The notes below the pieces were generated by a model. That model did not search any database, was not told where the DNA came from, and worked only from the letters and a program-made list of their open reading frames with translations. The position numbers were made by a program, and so were the translations under genes. Positions 6,074 to 12,841 of a stretch of DNA of 13,089 nucleotides are shown piece after piece. Location: NCBI GenBank assembly GCA_900766775.1, contig CAAFXN010000050.1:1-13089 (forward strand), in the 5' to 3' direction. The DNA is from Bacteroidales bacterium. Its GTDB lineage: Bacteria > Bacteroidota > Bacteroidia > Bacteroidales > Paludibacteraceae. The number at the start of each line of letters is the position of its first letter. Within the stretch, counting starts at the first letter, position 1.

Positions 6074-7444
6074 TCATTGTTTCACAATTTTATTCACCTC
6101 AATATTACCATTACTCCAGTATCTTTTAACAACATATACCCCAGCAGTCAAAATATTTAATGCATCTTCGTTCATCGCAGAGCTCAATAAGTAACCAGCC
6201 AAAGTATATACTTCCACCTTAACAATAGAAGAATCAACCCCTACGCACTCATTATCAGAAGCAGTTTTTTGGGCTTTCGCACTTTTACTTTTATTTGGAT
6301 AAATCTGTGTTAAGAATGTGCGATTACCGTCATAACCATCAAAGTTTAAATTATAATATGAAGAACTACTATGCCCCCATCCCCAATTTATACTCCACAA
6401 ATACTCTACACGCCCATCTTGGTAGGTATTCTTTACATAGCCATCTATCAAGAAAGTGTGCGCAGATAATTCATCATCATTATTCCATGCTTGACAGATT
6501 ACAGGTCGTTTGGCATCTAAATCAGCGACAAGGATTGGAATCATATTAGTTCCGCTATACTCATGAACTCGTTCTGTATGATATTGAAACTCATCCTGCA
6601 TAGCCAAATTAATTGACCCTATAACAGAGGACGACCCAGAACCTGTGTATGCAGTACTTGATGCCTTACCACAATTTCTCAACAGCGTAGCAATGTTATC
6701 CACTTGCGCGACAGGTGTACTATTAGTAACAGACAAAGGCATCGCATTCCAATTGTAAGTATAAGTTGTGCCACTCACTTTTGCGCTACTTGGCCATTTC
6801 CAATATCTCATCAGTTGTGCCATTGCAACAGGTCCGCACCCAGCCCAGTACTTACCACAAGTTTTGTCCTTATTTGCCCAACGAGCCGGACAAGATTTAT
6901 TGTACACTTTGCTGCAATCGTATGTCCCGGATGGATCATTATTATATGATTGATTCCACCTATATCCCGAAAGCATTTGAGTAGTCTGTTGCTGAGAAGA
7001 AAGAGCTGTAGAATGCTGTTGTACAGTGGCATATGTTGGATATTCTCTAAGAGAATCTATAGTATGTATATGTTGCTCCAACAAGTCCAATAATGCAGGG
7101 GGCATTTCTCCATTAACATCAAAATATCCACTCTCTGAATATCCGATTACATTTGATTCATATTGTTGTTCATTAGCCAAAATAATCCATCCTGTGGAAT
7201 CAATAGTATTAAATACATACATATAATTCACAGAGTCGCGCGAGATTGTAGAAATTGACTCAATCTCTTTTTCTTGCACCACGCTATTAAGTGAATAGGG
7301 TGCTACTTCGTGTTTTGCAAAAACAACATTAAGATAATATGATGCCGTCTCCAGTAACTCTTCTACTGCATACTCCTGTGCTTCAATCTGTGAACATGAT
7401 ACCAACAAGGCAAGTGCAAAAAGATATGCTTTCTTCATATTCAT
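6074..7444 (-). CDS. C10 family (streptopain-like) cysteine peptidase with T9SS-type C-terminal tail
   Basis: A 456-residue secreted cysteine protease of the SpeB/PrtT/interpain type. Residues 1-23 are a signal peptide. Residues about 24-135 form an inhibitory pro-region (YMYVFNTIDSTGWIILANEQ, GYFDVNGEMPPALLDLL). The catalytic domain has WNQ (Gln165), the nucleophile Cys203 in WAGCGPVAMAQLM, His329 in SAHTFLIDGY and Trp354 in SINWGWG. The last 50 residues (VKVEVYTLAGYLL...TAGVYVVKRY...NKIVKQ) look like a type A sorting domain for type IX secretion, so it is probably exported to the cell surface. A second ATG two codons in (7438) is an equally good start. The gene is visibly A/T-richer than its ribosomal neighbours: 17 G/C of 60 bases in 6301-6360 against 37 of 60 in 5101-5160. 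This suggests transfer. Confidence 0.92.
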   Translation of the reverse strand: MNMKKAYLFALALLVSCSQIEAQEYAVEELLETASYYLNVVFAKHEVAPYSLNSVVQEKEIESISTISRDSVNYMYVFNTIDSTGWIILANEQQYESNVIGYSESGYFDVNGEMPPALLDLLEQHIHTIDSLREYPTYATVQQHSTALSSQQQTTQMLSGYRWNQSYNNDPSGTYDCSKVYNKSCPARWANKDKTCGKYWAGCGPVAMAQLMRYWKWPSSAKVSGTTYTYNWNAMPLSVTNSTPVAQVDNIATLLRNCGKASSTAYTGSGSSSVIGSINLAMQDEFQYHTERVHEYSGTNMIPILVADLDAKRPVICQAWNNDDELSAHTFLIDGYVKNTYQDGRVEYLWSINWGWGHSSSSYYNLNFDGYDGNRTFLTQIYPNKSKSAKAQKTASDNECVGVDSSIVKVEVYTLAGYLLSSAMNEDALNILTAGVYVVKRYWSNGNIEVNKIVKQ

Positions 7445-7471
7445 AGTTTTAAATTAGTATCCTATTACCCT

Positions 7472-7508
7472 AAAAAGCAAGAGGAGAAAAGATGCCCCTC
7501 CCCTTGCT
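7472..7508 (-). terminator. Rho-independent terminator after rpsB
   Basis: On the minus strand AGCAAGGGGAG pairs with CTCCTCTTGCT (11 bp, one G-U) and is followed by TTTTTA. It lies about 90 nt after the rpsB stop and about 28 nt before the C10 peptidase start, so it separates the ribosomal transcript from the inserted pair. No typical Bacteroidota promoter is recognisable in 7445-7598 for the peptidase. Confidence 0.82.
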
Positions 7509-7598
7509 ATTATATAACAACGATGCACGAGAAAGCATACAATTTATATGTTCATGTTGCGGATTGCTCCACTCGGTCATCTCTCGTGTTGTGCTCGG

Positions 7599-8444
7599 TC
7601 AAGCCTGCTCCTCTGCTGCGGGAGCAGCCTCTACGGGTGCCTCAGCAGGCTTCTCTGCCTTCTCAGCAGCGGCTTTGCGAACGCGCTGGCGACGCTCCTT
7701 GGGAGCAGGAGCCTCAGTGTTTGCCTGTGCTTGTGCTGCTTCCTCATCGGCCTTCTCTACCTTGCGCTCCTCCAAGCCCTCGCGGATAGCACCGCATACA
7801 GCACTCAGAATCACGTCAATAGAGTTCGTTGCGTCATCGTTTGCAGGGATAACGAAGTCAATGTTGTTCGGGTTCGAGTTGGTATCTACAATACCGAATA
7901 CGGGAATACCCAAACGATTAGCCTCAGCCACCGCGATATGCTCTTTCATCACGTCCACTACGAACACTGCGCTCGGCAGACGGGTCATGTCAGCGATAGA
8001 ACCAAGGTTCTTCTCCAGCTTCTCGCGTTGACGGGTGATTTGCAGTTTCTCGCGCTTCGAGATGTTATCGAAAGTGCCGTCGGTGGTCATCTTGTCGATG
8101 GTGGCCATCTTCTTCACAGCCTTGCGAATCGTGGGGAAGTTGGTCAGCATACCACCTGCCCAACGCTCCGTGATGTAAGGCATATTCACCTCTTGTGCGT
8201 GAGCGGCAACTACATCTTGTGCTTGTTTCTTCGTACCTACAAACAGCACCTTGCGACCGGACTTAGCCAAGTTTTTCAGTGCCTCTGCTGCCTCGTCAAT
8301 CTTAACAGCAGTCTTGTTCAGGTCAATGATGTGGATACCGTTGCGCTCCATATAGATATAAGGAGCCATAGCGGGATTCCATTTGCGTTTCAGGTGACCA
8401 AAGTGGCAACCTGCTTCGAGAAGTTGGTCAAAATTCGTTCTCAT
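7599..8444 (-). CDS. rpsB: 30S ribosomal protein S2
   Basis: A structural protein of the small ribosomal subunit, needed for S1 attachment and translation initiation. The 281-residue product has the N-terminal S2 signature (LLEAGCHFGHLKRKWNP), then RKVLFVGTKKQAQ, ERWAGGMLTNF, and the second signature around GIPVFGIVDTNSNP. The last 50 residues are a low-complexity Ala/Glu/Lys/Pro tail, longer than in E. coli S2 (241 residues) and probably disordered. It is downstream of rplM-rpsI after a 219-nt gap that holds a strong hairpin. It would normally be followed by tsf, but here a terminator and two foreign-looking genes come next. Confidence 0.97.
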   Translation of the reverse strand: MRTNFDQLLEAGCHFGHLKRKWNPAMAPYIYMERNGIHIIDLNKTAVKIDEAAEALKNLAKSGRKVLFVGTKKQAQDVVAAHAQEVNMPYITERWAGGMLTNFPTIRKAVKKMATIDKMTTDGTFDNISKREKLQITRQREKLEKNLGSIADMTRLPSAVFVVDVMKEHIAVAEANRLGIPVFGIVDTNSNPNNIDFVIPANDDATNSIDVILSAVCGAIREGLEERKVEKADEEAAQAQANTEAPAPKERRQRVRKAAAEKAEKPAEAPVEAAPAAEEQA

Positions 8445-8456
8445 TTCTGTAAGTTT

Positions 8457-8531
8457 TTAATGTTTTATTTTATTTGTTTTCTCTCCGTGCTTCTGCGCCT
8501 GCCACACATCAAAGGAGTTGCGACTTTCCAT
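8457..8531 (-). CDS. Candidate small ORF upstream of rpsB (24 aa)
   Basis: ATG at 8531 to TAA at 8457, ending 12 nt before the rpsB start. The peptide is hydrophilic and basic (MESRNSFDVWQAQKHG, then a Lys-rich end). It has no recognised family and could be a chance ORF in the leader. It is listed because its position just ahead of a ribosomal gene suits a leader peptide. Confidence 0.2.
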   Translation of the reverse strand: MESRNSFDVWQAQKHGEKTNKIKH

Positions 8532-8612
8532 AGAATCCCTATAATTCATAGTTTTTCTATACCATCATAGCTCCCTCTGACAAGCGAGAACTGCTTTTAG
8601 GCAACGCAAAAG

Positions 8613-8649
8613 AATCGTGCAGTAGGTCCCGAGAGACATCTGCACGATT
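8613..8649 (-). promoter_or_regulatory. Strong hairpin between rpsI and rpsB
   Basis: A perfect 10-bp stem AATCGTGCAG/CTGCACGATT encloses a smaller stem (GTCT/GGAC) with an internal loop. On the minus strand it begins 14 nt after the rpsI stop and is followed by CTTTTGCG, a weak U-tract. It could be a leaky terminator, a processing site or part of an autoregulatory S2 leader. No promoter is visible between it and rpsB, so some read-through seems necessary. The rest of 8445-8663 holds only the small ORF candidate. Confidence 0.6.
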
Positions 8650-8663
8650 TGGAGTTGTTTGTA

Positions 8664-9050
8664 TTAACGCTTGCTGAACTGGAAGTGCTTGCGTGCTTTG
8701 GGTTGACCCGGTTTCTTACGCTCTACCTCACGAGCATCACGAGTCATAAAGCCTTCTGCCTTCAACGCAGCCTTGTCCTCAGGGTTGATTTTCACCAGTG
8801 CACGAGCGATTGCCAAACGCAATGCCTCTGCCTGACCCTTGAAACCACCACCATCGAGGTTCACCTTAATATCGTACTTCTCGGCTACCTCCAACTTGTT
8901 CAACGGTTGCAGCACGATGTAACGAAGAATAGAAGAAGGGAAATAGGTTTCGATATCACGACCGTTAATCGTTATCTTACCTGCACCTTCACTAACGTAA
9001 ACACGGGCTACTGCCGATTTACGACGACCTAATGCATTAATTACTTCCAT
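8664..9050 (-). CDS. rpsI: 30S ribosomal protein S9
   Basis: A small-subunit protein whose C-terminal tail reaches the P-site tRNA. The 128-residue product has the family start (ALGRRKSAVARVYV), the central signature GGGFKGQAEALRLAIARAL, and the conserved basic end (KKPGQPKARKHFQFSKR) with the terminal Lys-Arg that contacts tRNA. Length and motifs are normal. It follows rplM with an 8-nt gap, so the two are cotranscribed and probably coupled. Confidence 0.98.
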   Translation of the reverse strand: MEVINALGRRKSAVARVYVSEGAGKITINGRDIETYFPSSILRYIVLQPLNKLEVAEKYDIKVNLDGGGFKGQAEALRLAIARALVKINPEDKAALKAEGFMTRDAREVERKKPGQPKARKHFQFSKR

Positions 9051-9058
9051 TGCTTCTA

Positions 9059-9514
9059 TTATTTAAGGGTGTTGATATCAATTGTTTTGGGTTGTTGAGC
9101 CTGCATGTTGTGCTCCGGACCTGCGAACACGTGCAGGTTGGTGATTTGGCGAGCACCGAGACGGTTCTTCGGAAGCATACCTTTTACCACCTTGATAATC
9201 AAGCGGTCTGCACCTTTCGCCATCAACTGTGCGGGAGTCATTTCACGCTGACCGCCGGGGAAACCCGTATAGCGAACATACACGCGGTCGTTCCACTTGT
9301 TGCCGGTCAACTGCACCTTGTCGGCGTTGATGATGATTACGTTGTCGCCGCAATCTACGTTCGGAGTGTACGAAGGTTTGTACTTACCGCGCAGCAGTTT
9401 TGCCACCTTCGAGCACATACGACCAAGAATCTGGTCCTGAGCATCGATAACAACCCACTCTTTCTGAGCGGTCGCTTTGTTTACCGACACTGTCTTGTAA
9501 CTTAAAGTATCCAT
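9059..9514 (-). CDS. rplM: 50S ribosomal protein L13
   Basis: An early-assembly protein of the large subunit. The 151-residue product starts MDTLSYKTVSVNKATAQKEW and has LLRGKYKPSYTP, CGDNVIIINADKVQLTGNKW and GMLPKNRLGARQ, all typical of L13. The start at 9514 is chosen because it gives the usual Bacteroidales length and N-terminus; an upstream in-frame ATG at 9559 would add 15 unrelated residues from the leader. It is first in the rplM-rpsI-rpsB unit, driven by the promoter at 9637-9668, with a leader of about 115 nt that contains possible hairpins. Confidence 0.97.
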   Translation of the reverse strand: MDTLSYKTVSVNKATAQKEWVVIDAQDQILGRMCSKVAKLLRGKYKPSYTPNVDCGDNVIIINADKVQLTGNKWNDRVYVRYTGFPGGQREMTPAQLMAKGADRLIIKVVKGMLPKNRLGARQITNLHVFAGPEHNMQAQQPKTIDINTLK

Positions 9515-9532
9515 TAATCTGTTGTTTTTTAG

Positions 9533-9590
9533 ACCAAGCCGACAGACTTTTTTACGCACGCTTAATTCCCGTGCAACTGCCCAACTTGGC
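9533..9590 (-). promoter_or_regulatory. Possible structured 5' leader of rplM
   Basis: In the rplM leader CCAAG (minus strand, 9585-9589) can pair with CTTGG (9534-9538). The enclosed segment holds a second hairpin, GCACG with CGTGC (9556-9574). Ribosomal operons are often controlled by the encoded protein binding such leaders. The stems are only 5 bp each, so support is modest. Confidence 0.3.
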
Positions 9591-9600
9591 GTTAATAAAT

Positions 9601-10275
9601 TTAGTTATCTTTTGGGCGTAAGCCCGAAAAAGCGTGCAAAGGTACTACTTTTTTTTTGAATACGCAAGAATCTCGCGCACTTTTTTGTATTTTTATGTCA
9701 TTTTCAGGCGTTTCTTGCTGTTTCGTGGAGTCATCGGGCTGATTTTCCATGCCTATCGGTCCTAACAGTGGCACACTGTCCAGCGCTATGCTATCCTGCG
9801 CTGCGCCCATGATGTAGCGCACGCGCAAGCCGTGCACAAACCGCCATGCCGTCTCCTCCAACTGCCGCTCTGCCTGCAACGCTTCTGCGGCAGAATGTTC
9901 CGCCGTCGCCGGCTGCAACTGCAATTCCCGCTCCTCGTGTGCCAGTTCCCATGCCGTCCGCTCTGCTTCCAAGTCCGCCACCACCTTCGGATAAATCTTG
10001 TCAAAACGCTGCGGATGGTCGGTGTACCACACCAGCGAAGAGTCGAACTGCGCCTGCGTAATGCCGTGTTTCTCAAGCACTTGCTGATAGTACTTCGCCA
10101 ACGCCGCATCGTGCCCGTAGTTGTAGCCCGCCACCTGCAAGATGGCATCCGCGCGGTGCAAATCATGCAACACACTGCGCATCTCCCGCGACGACAACAC
10201 TCCGCGTGGGCGGCAGCCTGCCAAGCATACCACGCCCAACAAAAAGGCAAACAATATGAACCTACGCTTTCTCAC
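9601..10275 (-). CDS. DUF4296 domain lipoprotein
   Basis: A 224-residue probable lipoprotein with signal peptide MRKRRFILFAFLLGVVCLAG and lipobox LAGC (Cys21). The DUF4296 domain spans roughly residues 25-110 (MRSVLHDLHRADAILQ, LEKHGITQAQFDSSLVWYT, HPQRFDKIYPKVVADLEAE). DUF4296 has no known function and is common in Bacteroidales, often next to lspA. The C-terminal half is low-complexity and charged. The start is GTG at 10275, inside the end of lspA (14-nt overlap); no later ATG precedes the lipobox. The last 20 or so codons double as the rplM promoter: residues about 203-213 lie over its -33 to -7 boxes. Confidence 0.88.
   Translation of the reverse strand: MRKRRFILFAFLLGVVCLAGCRPRGVLSSREMRSVLHDLHRADAILQVAGYNYGHDAALAKYYQQVLEKHGITQAQFDSSLVWYTDHPQRFDKIYPKVVADLEAERTAWELAHEERELQLQPATAEHSAAEALQAERQLEETAWRFVHGLRVRYIMGAAQDSIALDSVPLLGPIGMENQPDDSTKQQETPENDIKIQKSARDSCVFKKKVVPLHAFSGLRPKDN
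9637..9668 (-). promoter_or_regulatory. Bacteroidota promoter for rplM-rpsI-rpsB
   Basis: On the minus strand CTTG (9665-9668), a 20-nt spacer with nine A, then TACCTTTG (9637-9644). It lies inside the 3' coding end of the DUF4296 gene. The core from the A tract through GTACCTTTGCACGC matches the ppiD-like promoter almost base for base. Confidence 0.85.
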
Positions 10276-10852
10276 TTTTCTTCGGTCGCCACTCCAAGCC
10301 GTTTAGCGACTCATTCAAGTCGCGATGGTAAAAAATCAGCAGCACCGCTACCGCGCAGGTGATGAACGAGTCCGCCAAATTAAACACCGGTCGGAAGAAT
10401 ATCACCTCCCCCGCCGAGTTGTGAATCAGCGGGAAGTAAAACATATCCACCACTTTGCCGTAGAACCAACCTGCATACCCCCAAATCTTGCCGTAGAACA
10501 CGCAGTCGATGATGTTCCCCAGCGCACCCGCTATCACGCACGCAAGGCTAACCAGATACCCCGTTCGTAGCATCTTTCCTGCTTTCTGCTGAACAATTAG
10601 CCGGTGCACAAACCAACCTATCAGCCCCACCACCACAATGCGGAAGAGCGTCAACGCCAACTTCGAGAACCACTCAATGCCGAACGCCATGCCGTTGTTC
10701 TCCACAAAGCATAGCCAGAACCAAGAGGTTATCGGTCGCGCCTCGCCCAACATGAAATGTGTCTTGACATACACTTTCAGCAACTGGTCAAGCACCACCG
10801 CCACAACCACAATCCCGCTCACCAATATCCGCTGTTTCGTCTGTTGTTTCAT
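10262..10852 (-). CDS. lspA: Lipoprotein signal peptidase (signal peptidase II)
   Basis: An inner-membrane aspartyl protease that removes the signal peptide of prolipoproteins after lipidation. The 196-residue protein has four hydrophobic segments (about 9-29, 62-84, 98-115 and 160-175). The conserved motifs are DQLLKVYV (22-29), FVENNGMAFG (49-58), GNIIDCVFYGK with catalytic Asp116, and FNLADSF with catalytic Asp161. It is longer than the E. coli enzyme (164 residues), partly because of an insertion between GNIID and GKVVDMF. It overlaps the DUF4296 lipoprotein gene by 14 nt, so enzyme and a likely substrate are cotranscribed. The toxin gene ends 18 nt upstream. Confidence 0.96.
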   Translation of the reverse strand: MKQQTKQRILVSGIVVVAVVLDQLLKVYVKTHFMLGEARPITSWFWLCFVENNGMAFGIEWFSKLALTLFRIVVVGLIGWFVHRLIVQQKAGKMLRTGYLVSLACVIAGALGNIIDCVFYGKIWGYAGWFYGKVVDMFYFPLIHNSAGEVIFFRPVFNLADSFITCAVAVLLIFYHRDLNESLNGLEWRPKKSEKA

Positions 10853-10870
10853 ATATTCTTGATAGGGTAG

Positions 10871-11284
10871 TTATTGTTTTTCCATCTGTTGGCAAAAGTC
10901 ATTGATAGTGATAATCTCCACTTTTGGCCAAGGTATCTGCTTGAGAGCATTGTAATGCCTATCATTAGTTACGATAAATTCTGCGTTTGACGCTATCGCG
11001 CAATCCACGAATTTATTATCATCTACATCCTCTATCAACAAACTAAAATGTAGATATACTTCCTGATAGGTTGTTGTAGAAAGTCGTGCAATGGCCTCTA
11101 CAATATTATGTGCAATGTCGGGGCTGGTCTTTTGTGCAATAATTTCTTCGTATTCTTCAAGTACATCCGTATTTACACAAAGACTTATTTTACCCTCAAG
11201 GATGTCCGTCCATAACTTGTGGTACGGACTCTTTGAGGGCAATGCCTGCAAAAGACAATTTGTGTCAAGAACGATGCGTTTCAT
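10871..11284 (-). CDS. PIN-domain toxin of a toxin-antitoxin pair (COG1569-like)
   Basis: A 137-residue PIN-fold protein, probably a Mg2+-dependent ribonuclease that is harmful when free of its antitoxin. It has the conserved acidic sites: Asp7 in RIVLDTN, Glu in VLEEYEEI (41-48), Asp in DNKFVDCAIAS (89-99) and Asp108 in VTNDRHY. Family resemblance is to the 'putative toxin component, PIN family' group. The start at 11284 is chosen because the PIN fold begins at once (MKRIVLDTN). A start at 11338 would add 18 unrelated residues and increase the overlap with the antitoxin. The 20-nt overlap with the upstream gene is typical of such modules. RNA target unknown. Confidence 0.87.
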   Translation of the reverse strand: MKRIVLDTNCLLQALPSKSPYHKLWTDILEGKISLCVNTDVLEEYEEIIAQKTSPDIAHNIVEAIARLSTTTYQEVYLHFSLLIEDVDDNKFVDCAIASNAEFIVTNDRHYNALKQIPWPKVEIITINDFCQQMEKQ

Positions 11285-11495
11285 GGCGATATGGTGTGCG
11301 CATGTGTTCTTTACCCCACTGCTCAATAGTTTGTTCATCTATGCTGCCCTTGTCCCATAATGCATCAATAGACTTTTGAGCCTTTTCTGCAAAATAGCGA
11401 GCAATCATATCGCGGAACTCGTTGAACTCCGCTTGACTATGAATGCCTTTTATTGCATTCAGCACTTCTAATTGTGCCATTTGAGTGTACGACAT
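11265..11495 (-). CDS. Probable antitoxin partner of the PIN toxin
   Basis: A 76-residue, mostly helical, charged protein (QLEVLNAIKGIHSQAEFNEF, MIARYFAEKAQKSIDALWDKG) ending in a basic arginine/histidine-rich tail. I recall similar short proteins directly upstream of COG1569-type PIN toxins in Bacteroidales. The start at 11495 is supported by AAAGGAG placed about 6 nt upstream, a clear Shine-Dalgarno sequence that is unusual among these genes; a second ATG lies five codons in. It overlaps the toxin start by 20 nt, which fits coupled translation with antitoxin first. No DNA-binding motif is obvious. Confidence 0.75.
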   Translation of the reverse strand: MSYTQMAQLEVLNAIKGIHSQAEFNEFRDMIARYFAEKAQKSIDALWDKGSIDEQTIEQWGKEHMRTPYRHETHRS

Positions 11496-11541
11496 AATAT
11501 CTCCTTTCTTTTTTATAAGGGTAACACTACTCTCTTACCTC

Positions 11542-12789
11542 TTAATTCTCAATTAACCTCCTTATCTCCTCCACCTTATCCAGTTTCTCCCACGTAAATA
11601 ACTCCACCTCGCGGCTGAAAGGCTGCCCGTTCTCGTCCACGAAAGTCTTGGTTATCACTTCATTAGTGCGTCCCATATGCCCGTATCGAGCCGTCTCTTC
11701 GTATATCGGCTGCTTCAACTTTAGGTCGCGCACTATCGCCGCAGGACGCAGGTCAAACAGTTGCTGAATCATCTTCACGATGTCTCCGTCCGTCAGTCCG
11801 TGTTGCGCCGTCCCGAAGGTGTTCACAAACAGGCTCACGGGCTGCGCCACGCCTATCGCATACGACACCTGCACCAGCATCTCGCGCGCCACACCTGCCG
11901 CCACCATGTTCTTCGCAATCCATCGCGCCGCGTAGGCTGCCGAACGGTCCACTTTCGACGGGTCTTTCCCCGAGAACGCACCCCCGCCGTGAGCACCTCT
12001 GCCGCCGTAGGTATCTACGATTATCTTGCGTCCCGTCAAGCCCGTATCCCCGTGAGGACCGCCTATCACGAACATCCCCGTCGGGTTCACCAGCAGTTTG
12101 TACTCGCCTTGCAGCAGCGCCGCATACCGTGCATCGCGTGTCGCCACGCGCGGCAGCAACACGCGCCGGATGTCCTCGCGTATCTGCTCTTGGCTCACCT
12201 CCGGGTCATGCTGCGTCGATACCACTATCGTGTCTATCCGCAGCGGCTCGCCCTGCTCGTTGTATTCGATGGTTACTTGGCTCTTCGCGTCGGGGCGCAG
12301 GTAGGTCATCTCCTTGCCTTCCTTGCGTATGCGCGCCAGCGTATAGACTAAGGTGTGCGCCAAGTCCAGCGTCAGCGGCATGTAGTTCTCCGTCTCGTTG
12401 GTCGCATAGCCGAACATCATCCCTTGGTCGCCCGCGCCCTGCTCGCCTATGTTCTCCGTGCCTTGCCCGTCCACGCCGCGCGCGATGTCCGCGCTCTGCT
12501 CATGCAGCGCGGTGAAGATACCGCAACTCTCTGCCTCGAACTTATACGCCGCCTTCGTATAGCCGATATGCGCTATCGTCTCACGCGCCACGCGCTGCAC
12601 GTCCACGTACTTCGCACTCGTAACCTCACCGGCAATCACCACTTGCCCCGTCGTTACCATCGTCTCGCATGCCACATGCGCGTCCGCGTCCTGCGCTAAG
12701 AAATTGTCGAGAATAGCGTCGCTGATTTGGTCTGCCACTTTGTCGGGGTGTCCTTCCGACACCGACTCACTTGTAAATAGGTAGTTCAT
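11542..12789 (-). CDS. metK: S-adenosylmethionine synthetase
   Basis: This cytosolic enzyme makes S-adenosylmethionine from methionine and ATP. The 415-residue protein has GHPDKVADQISD (13-24; the His and Lys contact the triphosphate), GAGDQGMMFGYATNET (118-133), and the P-loop-like GGGAFSGKDPSKVDRSAAY. It is somewhat longer than the E. coli enzyme (384), as is usual in this phylum. The start at 12789 gives the conserved MNYLFTSESVSEGHPDK. Upstream are a terminator hairpin and a SAM-II-like leader, so expression is probably controlled by the product. The toxin-antitoxin pair starts 46 nt downstream with no terminator seen between, so they may be cotranscribed. Confidence 0.98.
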   Translation of the reverse strand: MNYLFTSESVSEGHPDKVADQISDAILDNFLAQDADAHVACETMVTTGQVVIAGEVTSAKYVDVQRVARETIAHIGYTKAAYKFEAESCGIFTALHEQSADIARGVDGQGTENIGEQGAGDQGMMFGYATNETENYMPLTLDLAHTLVYTLARIRKEGKEMTYLRPDAKSQVTIEYNEQGEPLRIDTIVVSTQHDPEVSQEQIREDIRRVLLPRVATRDARYAALLQGEYKLLVNPTGMFVIGGPHGDTGLTGRKIIVDTYGGRGAHGGGAFSGKDPSKVDRSAAYAARWIAKNMVAAGVAREMLVQVSYAIGVAQPVSLFVNTFGTAQHGLTDGDIVKMIQQLFDLRPAAIVRDLKLKQPIYEETARYGHMGRTNEVITKTFVDENGQPFSREVELFTWEKLDKVEEIRRLIEN

Positions 12790-12806
12790 CTGTTTTGTTT
12801 AGGGAT

Positions 12807-12841
12807 AAAAAAGCCTCAAGCCGACTGTTTTCGCTTGAGGC
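12807..12841 (-). terminator. Intrinsic terminator in the metK leader (attenuator)
   Basis: On the minus strand GCCTCAAGC (12833-12841) and GCTTGAGGC (12813-12821) form a perfect 9-bp stem around an 11-nt loop, followed by six T. It lies only 17 nt before the metK ATG and downstream of the metK promoter. It must therefore be conditional if metK is to be expressed. Confidence 0.85.

Noticed and set aside
7445..7598. Promoter for the C10 peptidase
   Set aside because: I searched for TTTG-N19-21-TANNTTTG and found no convincing match. TATGCTTTC and TATAAT-like strings are too weak to list.
7548..8570. Plus-strand ORF (340 codons) opposite rpsB
   Set aside because: Antisense to ribosomal protein S2, with shadow composition.
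9515..9559. N-terminal extension of rplM to the ATG at 9559
   Set aside because: The added 15 residues do not match L13, whose usual start is MDTLSYK at 9514. The segment is leader RNA.
11285..11338. Earlier start of the PIN toxin at 11338
   Set aside because: It would place 18 unrelated residues before the PIN core and extend the overlap with the antitoxin.
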